Of a stretch of 64,000 bases of DNA, positions 52,088 through 58,754 are shown in pieces. The position numbers and the translations under genes are program-made. The notes beneath the pieces were generated by a model that made no database searches, had not been told where the DNA came from, and saw nothing but the letters and a program-made list of their open reading frames with translations. The DNA is from Lachnospiraceae bacterium (lineage in GTDB: Bacteria > Bacillota > Clostridia > Lachnospirales > Lachnospiraceae). How positions within the stretch are numbered: the stretch's first letter is position 1; each line of letters starts with the position of its first letter. The stretch covers positions 1-64,000 of the forward strand of contig VSNJ01000001.1 of the NCBI GenBank assembly GCA_009774235.1, read 5' to 3'.

Positions 52088-52110
52088 ACAACGAAAGAGA
52101 GGTAAACACA

Positions 52111-52509
52111 ATGAAGAATTTTGAAATGAGATTAAAGGTTGATGAAATTCGCCGCAGGGAAATGACAGAGAGAACTTATCAAGCAGAAATCAAATTAACA
52201 GACAATACCGACTTTTCAGAAATAGTTGAATTTCTGGAAGATATTAAGAAGATTTGGAAAAAAGGAACGGCTGCTATCAAGGCAGGATTTTATATGGAGC
52301 TGGAAGTTATAGAGGCAGTATACCAGAACTGGGGAGAGCCAGAAAAAGACTTAATTCAGAAATCTTTTAATCGTTGGGTATCAGTACCGACACATGAGCA
52401 GGACGGCGAGGGGATTTATTTAAGACCAGACACAAGATACACAGACGAATGTAGAGATATGTATTTAACAAAAGATGTGTTAAAGGATTTGGCTTTCACA
52501 TTACGCTGA
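52111..52509 (+). CDS. Prophage protein of unknown function (first early gene)
   Basis: This is a 132-residue acidic cytoplasmic protein with no motif I recognise. It begins MKNFEMRLKVDEIRRREMTE, with helical segments around FSEIVEFLEDIKKIW and AAIKAGFYMELEVIEAVYQNW. The start is ATG 52,111, directly after the 20-base leader acgaaagagaggtaaacaca. The same leader occurs exactly before the gene at 52,785 and in variant form before 55,204. The frame is open 20 codons further upstream, but that stretch is the terminator hairpin. Confidence 0.65.
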   Translation: MKNFEMRLKVDEIRRREMTERTYQAEIKLTDNTDFSEIVEFLEDIKKIWKKGTAAIKAGFYMELEVIEAVYQNWGEPEKDLIQKSFNRWVSVPTHEQDGEGIYLRPDTRYTDECRDMYLTKDVLKDLAFTLR

Positions 52510-52559
52510 TTATTTGATAAGGGCGGCGAGAGCCGCCCGCATAGAAAGGAGCTGGAAAA

Positions 52560-52751
52560 ATGGCAAGGAGATACAAGAGATTGCGCTATGAGGACAGACG
52601 GACAATAGAAAAGATGCTTAAGGCAGGCGACAGCATAGTAGAGATTGCGGCAGCAGTAGGAACGCACAGAGATACGATTTACAAAGAGATTGAGCGCAGC
52701 GGCACGGACAAGCTGACATATACAGCTGACGTAGCGCAGGCGACACTTTAA
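52560..52751 (+). CDS. Small HTH protein (transposase-type helix-turn-helix)
   Basis: This 63-residue basic protein is almost entirely one HTH: RLRYEDRRTIEKMLKAGDSI, then VEIAAAVGTHRDTIYKEIER. The pattern is that of the IS30/HTH_38 N-terminal domain, also common as stand-alone small regulators in Firmicutes phages. No DDE catalytic domain follows, so it is a DNA-binding regulator and not a transposase. AAAGGAG precedes the start. Confidence 0.8.
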   Translation: MARRYKRLRYEDRRTIEKMLKAGDSIVEIAAAVGTHRDTIYKEIERSGTDKLTYTADVAQATL

Positions 52752-52784
52752 ACCCAGAGAGGCGACGAAAGAGAGGTAAACACA

Positions 52785-52901
52785 ATGGCACGCACAAAGA
52801 TAGTACCGACAGAGGGATTATTAAGCGATTTGGAGTATACAAGCGTAATAGTAAGCTACTCAAACGGGATAGACAGCACGGGGGCGCTTTATGATGAATA
52901 G
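52785..52901 (+). pseudogene. Truncated PP-loop (PAPS-reductase-like) gene
   Basis: The 38-residue frame begins MARTKIVPTEGLLSDLEYTS and carries VSYSNGIDSTGALY, which fits the ATP-binding PP-loop (SxGxDSxxLL) of phage PAPS-reductase-like and queuosine-type proteins. It stops after eight more codons, whereas the family runs to 200 or more residues. It has the full 20-base leader acgaaagagaggtaaacaca, identical to that of the first gene. It is probably a remnant left when the tRNA-like segment or a deletion entered here. A functional micropeptide is possible but less likely. Confidence 0.55.
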
Positions 52902-52920
52902 GCGGCAGCGCCGCCAGCAC

Positions 52921-53014
52921 CCGCCCTTAATTTAATGGCAGAATACCGAGCTTGAAACTGGCTATAGCAGTACAAGCCTATAGCGGGGCGCTGGTTCAAT
53001 TCCAGCAGGGCGGT
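52921..53014 (+). tRNA. tRNA-Ser(UGA)-like RNA, possibly degenerate
   Basis: The 94-base segment folds as a class II tRNA. The acceptor stem is CCGCCCT/AGGGCGG (7 bp), with T8 and A9. The D stem ATTT/GAAT (52,930-52,933 with 52,941-52,944) has a loop with A14, A15, G18G19 and A21. The anticodon loop CTTGAAA gives anticodon TGA (serine). The long variable arm GCTATAG/CTATAGC and the T arm GCTGG-TTCAATT-CCAGC are perfect. Departures are an anticodon stem with a bulged G (CC-g-AG against CTGG), a five-base linker before the T stem and no encoded CCA. A competing fold (gcttg...caagc) exists in the anticodon region. It lies right after the truncated PP-loop gene. Confidence 0.55.
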
Positions 53015-53320
53015 TTTGGCAGCAGGCATGGCGAGCCTGTACCAGAGGGCAGCAGGCTAATAGCTGTATCTGGATACCGTGATAAAAATAGCAGCGGTCA
53101 TACCAGCTAGAGAGTATGTGGACGGTCAACAAGTTTTCTGCGGCTTTTTAATGTGAAAAGCAGCCCACACGGTAAATATCACGCCAGAGCAGGAGTACAG
53201 CGGCATGGAAAGACAGAGAGCGCCGCCGAAAAGGAGAGTTTAAGGGATTTGGCAAGGCAAGGAATTGTATATCACGGTGGCGGCAGCAGTAATGCAGGCT
53301 GCCGCCAGAAGAGGCAGGAA
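53015..53320 (+). other. Structured 306-base stretch without a supported gene
   Basis: The frame from GTG 53,153 is open into the next gene but has no ribosome site, so it is treated as non-coding. The stretch contains several dyads, the clearest being GGCGGCAG/CTGCCGCC with a 12-base loop (53,279-53,306), which ends 14 bases before the next start codon. Another is catac/gtatg at about 53,100-53,118. It may be the rest of the RNA region begun by the tRNA-like segment, or deletion debris. Confidence 0.4.
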
Positions 53321-53641
53321 ATGAGAGCGGCATATAAGGAATATGAGGACAGTTATATAAACGGCTATGCAGATGCCTTAGAGGATATGCGGCGCTGGCA
53401 GTGGGAAAGACGGCAGCAGGAACGGGAAAGACAAGCCCGCCGCTGGTATTTCCTTAAGCAGAGAGCGCTAGGGGCAGCAGTGCTGGTATTTACCGTGCTG
53501 GCGGTATGGATTTTAGAGAGCGACGCTACCATAGCGCTTATCACAGTACCGCTGGGGCTGGCGCTGATATTCAGCAAGAAAAAGCTGGTAGTGAATGACT
53601 ATTACTTTGAAACAGAAGAGAGGCAGGCGGGCAATGATTGA
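53321..53641 (+). CDS. Prophage membrane protein, two helices
   Basis: This 106-residue protein has a strongly charged N-terminal helix (EDMRRWQWERRQQERERQAR, about residues 27-46) and two membrane helices (about 52-68 GAAVLVFTVLAVWIL and 73-90 ATIALITVPLGLALIF). A short acidic tail follows. The start ATG 53,321 follows AGAGGCAGG; the frame is open 56 codons further upstream but without a site. The stop overlaps the methyltransferase start by eight bases. The function is not known. Confidence 0.65.
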   Translation: MRAAYKEYEDSYINGYADALEDMRRWQWERRQQERERQARRWYFLKQRALGAAVLVFTVLAVWILESDATIALITVPLGLALIFSKKKLVVNDYYFETEERQAGND

Positions 53642-54398
53642 ATGTGGGTATTATAACATGGATTGCTTAGACGGCATGGAGCTTATAGAGGATAAAACCA
53701 TAGATATGATACTTTGTGATTTGCCGTATGGGACGACAAGGAACGCATGGGACAGCGTAATACCGTTTGAAAAATTGTGGAAACAGTACGAACGCATTAT
53801 TAAAGATAACGGAGTGATTGCGTTGTTTTCAGCACAGCCATTTACTACGGATTTGATAAACAGCAATAGAAAATTATTCCGTTATGATTTGGTGTGGGAC
53901 AAAGTGCTATCAAGCGGATTTTTAAACGCACACAAGATGCCGTTAAGAACGCATGAAACAATCTGTATATTTTACAAAAAAGCGCCAAAGTATAACCCGA
54001 TTATGGAAACGAGGGGCAGACCGAGAGAAAAAGGAAATAAGGGAAATACAGATAATGGAAAAAGCTGCTACGGGGATTTTAACGCATATTCAAAAGTAAA
54101 CAATGAGTATTTCCCTACAAGCATACTGCAATTTTCTAATGGAAATAGGAACGACGGGCGCATACATAGCACACAAAAACCAGTTTCTTTATGCGAATAT
54201 CTGATAATGACATATACGGACGTTGGCGACTTGGTACTTGATAATTGCGCTGGTTCATGCACAACTGGGGTAGCGGCACATAAGACGGGCAGAAAATTTA
54301 TCGGTTTTGAAATTGATAAGGAATATTACGAAAAATCCCAGAGGCGGCTGCAGCAAGAACAGGCACAAATAAACTTATTTGATATAGGGGCATTATAG
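53634..54398 (+). CDS. Prophage N6-adenine/N4-cytosine DNA methyltransferase (beta-class order)
   Basis: This 254-residue protein has the catalytic motif IV as DLPYG (a variant of DPPY) near residue 29, before the AdoMet-binding motif I-like DNCAGSCTTGVAA near 211 and the following GFEID. Motif IV before motif I gives the beta-class order. Between them lies the target-recognition region with TRGRPREKGN and YFPTSILQFSN, and STQKPVSLCEYLI is the usual segment before motif I. No partner endonuclease gene is present, so it is probably an orphan that protects phage DNA from host restriction or marks replication. It overlaps the previous gene by eight bases. Confidence 0.9.
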   Translation: MIECGYYNMDCLDGMELIEDKTIDMILCDLPYGTTRNAWDSVIPFEKLWKQYERIIKDNGVIALFSAQPFTTDLINSNRKLFRYDLVWDKVLSSGFLNAHKMPLRTHETICIFYKKAPKYNPIMETRGRPREKGNKGNTDNGKSCYGDFNAYSKVNNEYFPTSILQFSNGNRNDGRIHSTQKPVSLCEYLIMTYTDVGDLVLDNCAGSCTTGVAAHKTGRKFIGFEIDKEYYEKSQRRLQQEQAQINLFDIGAL

Positions 54399-54410
54399 GG
54401 GTGAAATAGT

Positions 54411-54623
54411 ATGGCTGAAATCATTTTACACCCGTGCCACCCAGATTATTGTAAGGAATGTGTATTTTATGGCAGCAGTAATGGTGGCTGCCAGAGTGAG
54501 GACTACATACAAAACAGCTATAAGGTAAATTGCGTGTGGCATTATTGCAAATACAAGCGGAAAAGGCACACAGAAAGCGAGGCAGACAATGAGGCGACAC
54601 AAACGGGAAAACCAGATACTTAA
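54411..54623 (+). CDS. Small cysteine-rich prophage protein
   Basis: This 70-residue protein has paired cysteines and histidines, HPCHPDYCKECVFY, then GGC and VNCVWHYCKYKRK. This fits one or two small zinc-binding sites. A basic segment follows, and a Glu/Thr-rich tail overlaps the start of the next gene by 35 bases. The family is not recognised. GGGGTG precedes the ATG. Confidence 0.65.
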   Translation: MAEIILHPCHPDYCKECVFYGSSNGGCQSEDYIQNSYKVNCVWHYCKYKRKRHTESEADNEATQTGKPDT

Positions 54624-54972
54624 AGGGCTGCTGCTGGCGGCAGCAGGCGTGGCAGCCTGCATAGCGGGGCTGATACTGTTTTTTATGTTCGTCTGGTGGC
54701 GGGCGCAGAACGCAGAGCCGACGACGGACGAAGAGGTAGCGGCGTTGATGCAGAGGCAGCAGGCAGAGCCGCTGGTTATCGAAACACCAGAGCCGACTAC
54801 AGAGGGCAGTATAAGAGTATATGACTATGACGGCTGCTGTATCTACGCATACTATGGAGAAATCAAGATAAACAGCGACGGCAGGGACGGGCGGCAGATT
54901 GATATAGAGTGTGCGGGATATTTAGAGGGATACCAGCAGCACAGAGAACCAGAAAGCGGGGTAGAGGAATGA
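54589..54972 (+). CDS. Prophage single-pass membrane protein
   Basis: This 127-residue protein has a basic N-terminus (MRRHKRENQ), a membrane helix at about residues 11-37 (LKGLLLAAAGVAACIAGLIL) and an outer part of 90 residues that is acidic with a beta-rich patch (GSIRVYDYDGCCIYAYYGEI). The start lies inside the preceding Cys-rich gene after GAGGCAG. The function is unknown. Confidence 0.6.
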   Translation: MRRHKRENQILKGLLLAAAGVAACIAGLILFFMFVWWRAQNAEPTTDEEVAALMQRQQAEPLVIETPEPTTEGSIRVYDYDGCCIYAYYGEIKINSDGRDGRQIDIECAGYLEGYQQHREPESGVEE

Positions 54973-55184
54973 AATACAAATATTACAGCACACAGCGCCC
55001 AGTATCGGCGGGGACATACCCAAAGCCAAAGGATAACCGAGTTGCGCATATCCATAATTTTGATAGGCGGCAATATGTAGCGGAGATAGGGCGGCTTGCA
55101 TGGGGCTATATTGAGTATGATAAGCCGTTACAAAATGAGGATATAGACGGCTACGAGCTTATACCCGCTGCTTTCTTTTCATAA
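54969..55184 (+). CDS. Conserved small prophage protein
   Basis: This 71-residue protein begins MKYKYYSTQRPVSAGTYPKP and continues with NFDRRQYVAEIGRLAWGYIEY before ending near ELIPAAF. This pattern (tandem 'YYSTQRPV' and 'AWGYIEYD') is familiar from small genes of Lachnospiraceae mobile elements, but no function is known. The ATG overlaps the stop region of the preceding gene by four bases (ATGA). Confidence 0.7.
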   Translation: MKYKYYSTQRPVSAGTYPKPKDNRVAHIHNFDRRQYVAEIGRLAWGYIEYDKPLQNEDIDGYELIPAAFFS

Positions 55185-55203
55185 CGAAAGAGGGGCAAAC
55201 AAT

Positions 55204-55389
55204 ATGTATACATGGAAAAACGGGAACTACCAGCACGTAGGCGCAAATATTCAGAAAAGCATAAAAATAGACGCTGAAACGCTGGAAGTTATAGAGGGCG
55301 TAGAGGGGCGCAGCTTTTCTGATAAAGTGCGGAACATGGCAGCAGAGTACAGACGGTTAAAGTATGACGGGCTGGCGTCTAAAAAGTAA
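55204..55389 (+). CDS. Small ribbon-helix-helix-like DNA-binding protein
   Basis: This 61-residue protein has a beta strand QKSIKIDAETLEVI followed by a helix-turn-helix GRSFSDKVRNMAAEYRRL, as in Arc/MetJ-type ribbon-helix-helix regulators. It is preceded by the 20-base leader acgaaagaggggcaaacaat, a variant of the leader used by two earlier genes. It probably regulates prophage transcription. Confidence 0.65.
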   Translation: MYTWKNGNYQHVGANIQKSIKIDAETLEVIEGVEGRSFSDKVRNMAAEYRRLKYDGLASKK

Positions 55390-55436
55390 TACCTATTCAG
55401 GAATAAGTAATACTTTTGGGAAAGCGAGGGCAGCGC

Positions 55437-55712
55437 ATGAAAGAGAACGACGAGGAACGCAGGGCGCTTATACATAAATACTACCAGCTATACAGACCGC
55501 TACAGAAGAGGCACAGCTTAAGAGAGCATAGCCACTTTGACATATACGGCAATAATCTTATTGAAATCTGGGAGTATGAGGGCGACAGAAAAGGGCGTTG
55601 CATCTGCAAAGTAAAAGAGGACACAGAGATAGCGTGCTACCAGCGGGCAATAGAAATGCTGGAAAGCTACAGCGGAAAGGAAATAGTAAGACATGGGAAA
55701 AGGGCAGGCTAA
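55437..55712 (+). CDS. Prophage protein of unknown function
   Basis: This is a 91-residue charged protein (MKENDEERRALIHKYYQLYR ... FDIYGNNLIEIWEYEGDRKG). The mixed alpha/beta middle contains a CIC and a final helix ACYQRAIEMLESY. The start is ATG 55,437 after GAGGGCAG, and the end overlaps the SSB-like gene by 20 bases. No family is recognised. Confidence 0.6.
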   Translation: MKENDEERRALIHKYYQLYRPLQKRHSLREHSHFDIYGNNLIEIWEYEGDRKGRCICKVKEDTEIACYQRAIEMLESYSGKEIVRHGKRAG

Positions 55713-56436
55713 TAAGCCAGATTTTGTACGGGACATAAACACGGCGATTATGGAAGAACTGACGGCAGGCGGCATAAAGGACAATGCAGCAGGGCTGGCA
55801 GGGGAACTGAAAGAGATAGAAGAGGTTACGGAGCTTTGCGGGCTGCGTTTTAACGGTTATCTGGCAAAGATTGAAACACCACGCCCACGGGGGACGCTGG
55901 ACGAGGTTATAGTAGCTTTTACAAGAGAGGCAGCAGGCGCAAAGGGGGATATAACGATTGAGGCAATAAGGGAAAATCTTATAGGCAGCAAAGTTATAGC
56001 AGCTGGCGTAGTGCAGACGCTTAAGGACTTTGAGAGCGGTAAGGTGCTGGTATTCATTCTGGCAGATTTTATAAGAACGGCAAAAAGCCCTATGATGCAG
56101 GACGACGTAGCGCTACGGGGAATTATTGCGCATGAGCCTATATATAGGACGACACCGAGGGGCAAGCGCATTACTGATATTTCAGTAATTGTTAAAAATG
56201 AGCTGACGGGTAACAAGTGTTTTATTCCCTGCATCTGCTGGCAGGAGCAGGCAGACGAGGTGGCGGGCTGGCAGCAGGGCGACACGGTAGAACTGCTGGG
56301 GAGATACCAGAGCCGCCAGTATGAAAAGGTTATTGATACTGACAGCGGCAGCAGGGAGCGGCGCACGGCTTATGAAATATCGGTACAGCTGATTAACAGA
56401 AAGGAGCTGGCGGCTAATGTGTGTATTTTGCGGTAA
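55693..56436 (+). CDS. Single-strand DNA-binding-like (OB-fold) protein
   Basis: In this 247-residue protein the C-terminal 110 residues (about 130-240) match SSB/PriB-type OB folds: VALRGIIAHEPIYRTTPRGK, ITDISVIVKNE, CFIPCICWQEQADEVAG, then GDTVELLGRYQSRQYEKV. The N-terminal half (about 1-120) is a separate alpha/beta region with VTELCGLRFNGYLAKIETPR. It probably coats ssDNA in phage replication, which fits the rolling-circle-type Rep encoded 2 kb downstream. Its last 20 bases overlap the next gene. Confidence 0.8.
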   Translation: MGKGQANKPDFVRDINTAIMEELTAGGIKDNAAGLAGELKEIEEVTELCGLRFNGYLAKIETPRPRGTLDEVIVAFTREAAGAKGDITIEAIRENLIGSKVIAAGVVQTLKDFESGKVLVFILADFIRTAKSPMMQDDVALRGIIAHEPIYRTTPRGKRITDISVIVKNELTGNKCFIPCICWQEQADEVAGWQQGDTVELLGRYQSRQYEKVIDTDSGSRERRTAYEISVQLINRKELAANVCILR

Positions 56437-56749
56437 TGCTGCCTGCACGCTGACAAAGCAGCAAGTAGTAGAGCGGGGCGCTATTCTGGAAAGCAACGCC
56501 TACGGCATTATGAGGCTGGCGACAGAGGAAAGCCCGCAGACATACAGCTTTAAGGACGTGCCAGCGTTTTACAGCTTAAGTGCGTTGATACCAGACGAGG
56601 ACGAGGAAAGCCCGCACGCATACTTACGCTTTGTCTTTGACGAGGACGAGGGGGTAGGCGAGTGCTGGGAAGAGCGGGAAGTAGAAAACCCGCTTGCGTG
56701 GCAGACAGAGCAGGAATTTATAGAACGATTTGAAAAAGGCGGCGCATGA
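56417..56749 (+). CDS. Acidic prophage protein with N-terminal CxxC
   Basis: This 110-residue, very acidic protein starts MCVFCGNAAC and continues with a patterned SALIPDEDEESPHAYLRFVF segment. It may be a DNA-mimic-like acidic protein or a small zinc protein; neither is supported beyond composition. It overlaps both neighbours (20 and 4 bases). Confidence 0.6.
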   Translation: MCVFCGNAACTLTKQQVVERGAILESNAYGIMRLATEESPQTYSFKDVPAFYSLSALIPDEDEESPHAYLRFVFDEDEGVGECWEEREVENPLAWQTEQEFIERFEKGGA

Positions 56750-56994
56750 CAGCCCGTGAAATCTGCCGCAGTTACCATGCCGCACGCCATAAGGCGCAGC
56801 AGATACAGATACTTGCAGAGCTGAACGACATAGACAGCCTGGAAATAATCAAGGCTTTAGTGCGTGGCGGGGAGAGGCTGCCAGACAGCACGGTAAACAA
56901 GCTGTATAAGCGGCTTGACAAGCTGGAAATGGAGATAAGGGAAAGAGAGCGGGAGTATAAGGCGATTGCGGCGGCACTGAAAGGAGAGGAATAG
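56746..56994 (+). CDS. Small coiled-coil prophage protein
   Basis: This 82-residue helical protein (REICRSYHAARHKAQQIQIL, then LYKRLDKLEMEIREREREYK) has a C-terminal coiled coil. The layout resembles small phage regulatory proteins with an HTH-like N-terminus (ELNDIDSLEIIKALV), but the match is not strong. ATGA overlap with the previous gene. Confidence 0.6.
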   Translation: MTAREICRSYHAARHKAQQIQILAELNDIDSLEIIKALVRGGERLPDSTVNKLYKRLDKLEMEIREREREYKAIAAALKGEE

Positions 56995-56995
56995 A

Positions 56996-57484
56996 GTGAG
57001 GACAGTATACATATGCAGCCCGTATAGGGCGGATGACAGCGCCCAGCTGGATAGAAACATAGATTATGCGCAGGCGCTTACAAAGCAGGCGATAGAGGCG
57101 GGATTAGCGCCGATTACGCCACATTTATATATGACGCAGTGCTTAAACGAGGACAAGCCAGAGGAACGGGCGGCAGGCATGGCAGCAGGCTTAACGCTGC
57201 TGAAAAGCTGCGACTTTGTGATAGTGGGCGTTAAGTACGGGATAAGCGAGGGAATGAGCGCCGAAATAGCGGCGGCAGATGCAGCGGGCATAGAGGTAGT
57301 GAACGCAGACAAGCTGCGCTACAAATTGGAACATGACCGTAGGGCGTGGCTGGAAGAGTACGCAAAGCTGCACGCCTGCGAGTTTTGCAGGGGCAGCAGG
57401 CTACACACTTGCACAAGCTACCGCTGCCAGCAGCCCTACAGAGAGGCTTACAAGTATGCAGAGAAACATTTTACAAGTGGATAA
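56996..57484 (+). CDS. DUF4406-type protein (nucleoside 2-deoxyribosyltransferase-like fold)
   Basis: This 162-residue protein begins VYICSPYRADDSAQLDRNID, then AGLAPITPHLYMTQ, and has CDFVIVGVKYGISEGMSAEI followed by AAADAAGIEV. This is the DUF4406/nucleoside deoxyribosyltransferase-like Rossmann pattern common in phages. The C-terminus adds a Cys-rich segment (CEFCRGSRLHTCTSYRCQQP). It may act on nucleotides; the reaction is unproven. The start is a GTG directly after GGAGAGGAA, and the stop is followed by a 180-base structured gap before the Rep gene. Confidence 0.75.
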   Translation: MRTVYICSPYRADDSAQLDRNIDYAQALTKQAIEAGLAPITPHLYMTQCLNEDKPEERAAGMAAGLTLLKSCDFVIVGVKYGISEGMSAEIAAADAAGIEVVNADKLRYKLEHDRRAWLEEYAKLHACEFCRGSRLHTCTSYRCQQPYREAYKYAEKHFTSG

Positions 57485-57664
57485 AGGAAAAGCCCCTACG
57501 GTACGGGAATACCATAGGGGCTAAGCTATACAGCTTTTACAACCTAAAACCAGTATATCACTGTATGGCGAAAATATCAAGAAAAATGCGGGCTGCAAGC
57601 CTGCTTTATCACTTGATAAAAGTATTAGCTTTAGGACAAGGCTACCCAGAAAAGGAGAAAAAAT
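57485..57664 (+). other. Structured gap upstream of rep: hairpins, candidate origin/control region
   Basis: The 180 bases before the Rep gene contain a near-perfect 13-bp hairpin (57,491-57,522, arms agcccctacggta and taccataggggct). After it come aagct-atac-agctt, gcgggct-gca-agcctgc and tttatca-ct-tgataaa. None has a strong T-tract. Rolling-circle plasmids keep their double-strand origin and copy-control RNAs beside rep, so this is the natural candidate. No nick site was demonstrated. Confidence 0.4.
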
Positions 57665-58432
57665 ATGCCATACGTGGAGAGGATTACAAGGGCTGGTAAA
57701 ACCATAGAGATAGAGCGCTATTTTACGAGCAGATATAAAAAGCAGGGGATAAAGAGGGGGGATAAGGTTAAGCCCACCACAGAGCAGCAGGAGAAAATAA
57801 ACACAAGGCAGGCAGAAAGAAAGCTGCGTATTCTGATAAATGCAAATTACGGATACGGTGACTATCATTTAGTGCTGGACTACATACGGAAAAAGGGAGA
57901 GCCAGAGAGAACAAAAGAGCAGATGCGCAAAGACATAGATATATTTCTAAGGGAGTGCCGCAAGGAGTATAAAAAGGCTGGGCTAGAGTTTAAATACATA
58001 CACGTAATGGAGATAGGCAAGAAAGGCGCAAGGCATCATCATTTAGTCATAAATCAGATAGACACAAAGATATTGCAGCAGTGCTGGTATAAGGCGTATG
58101 AGGGGCATAACAGAGTAAAAGTATTCCCTCTGGACGATAGCGGGAACTATGCGGAGCTGGCAGCGTATTTGATTAAATACACGGATACGCACAGAAAAGC
58201 AGAGGACGGGGCGCTACAAGGCAAGCGCTGGAATTGCAGCAGGAATTTAGTAAGACCAGAGCCAGAGATACGGATAATTTCAAGCCGTGAATGGTTTAAG
58301 GCAGAGGCAAGACCGATTAAGGGCTACTACGTAGACAAGGACAGCGTAAGCAAGGGAGTACATAGCCCAGAGTATTACGGATATGGGTATTTCAGATACA
58401 CGCTTGTAAAAATGGAGAAAGAGGGGGGATAA
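57665..58432 (+). CDS. HUH replication initiator (G2P/ORF2-type rolling-circle Rep)
   Basis: This 255-residue protein has the HUH nicking-enzyme motifs: motif 1 LEFKYIHVMEIG, motif 2 KGARHHHLVINQ (HUH histidines) and motif 3 ELAAYLIKYTDTHRK with the Tyr...Lys of the nicking helix. KRWNCSRNLVRPEP then follows, typical of the replication-associated ORF2/G2P family found in Firmicute plasmids and phages. It is expected to cut one strand at an origin and start rolling-circle replication. AAGGAGA lies eight bases before the ATG. With ParAB downstream it implies that the element can be kept as a plasmid. Confidence 0.85.
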   Translation: MPYVERITRAGKTIEIERYFTSRYKKQGIKRGDKVKPTTEQQEKINTRQAERKLRILINANYGYGDYHLVLDYIRKKGEPERTKEQMRKDIDIFLRECRKEYKKAGLEFKYIHVMEIGKKGARHHHLVINQIDTKILQQCWYKAYEGHNRVKVFPLDDSGNYAELAAYLIKYTDTHRKAEDGALQGKRWNCSRNLVRPEPEIRIISSREWFKAEARPIKGYYVDKDSVSKGVHSPEYYGYGYFRYTLVKMEKEGG

Positions 58433-58433
58433 G

Positions 58434-58598
58434 ATGCAGGCAGTAAAGGTTATAGGGATTGCGGCAGCAGTCATAGGGGCAGGGCTTTTGAGTGCGGGGC
58501 TGGCAGCAGTAGGCGCACTGGCGGTAGCCATAAAGCACGCCAGCGAGGATATGAGGAACCGGGAACGCTGGAACGATAACGACGACAGAGGGGCATAG
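58434..58598 (+). CDS. Small single-helix prophage membrane protein
   Basis: This 54-residue protein is a nearly continuous Ala/Gly-rich membrane helix (AAVIGAGLLSAGLAAVGALA, residues about 9-33) with a charged tail EDMRNRERWNDNDD. It starts one base after the Rep stop, with GAGGGGGG as ribosome site. The function is unknown. Confidence 0.6.
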   Translation: MQAVKVIGIAAAVIGAGLLSAGLAAVGALAVAIKHASEDMRNRERWNDNDDRGA

Positions 58599-58601
58599 GG
58601 A

Positions 58602-58754
58602 ATGAGGCAGAGGCTTATATACTGGTTATTCCAGAAAGGCAAGAACTGTAAGCACTGCTGCATATGGTGTGAGTATTTCAGTATATGCAGGGCAGATGTG
58701 CTGGCGCAGAACGAAAGAGAGGAAAACCACGGAAAGGAGAGAGCGGGAACATGA
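58602..58754 (+). CDS. Small cysteine-rich prophage protein
   Basis: This 50-residue basic protein has five cysteines in CKHCCIWCEYFSIC (residues 16-29), enough for one zinc site. It starts three bases after the previous stop. A further copy of the acgaaagagagga leader sequence lies inside it (58,711-58,723). It overlaps the nuclease gene by four bases (ATGA). Confidence 0.55.
   Translation: MRQRLIYWLFQKGKNCKHCCIWCEYFSICRADVLAQNEREENHGKERAGT

Noticed and set aside
52560..52751. IS30-type transposase start
   Set aside because: Only the helix-turn-helix is present. The gene is complete at 63 codons, has its own ribosome site and lacks a DDE domain or inverted repeats, so it is a stand-alone regulator.
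53153..53320. Longer version of the two-helix membrane protein starting at GTG 53,153
   Set aside because: No ribosome site precedes the GTG and the extra region has hairpins and odd composition; ATG 53,321 has a site.
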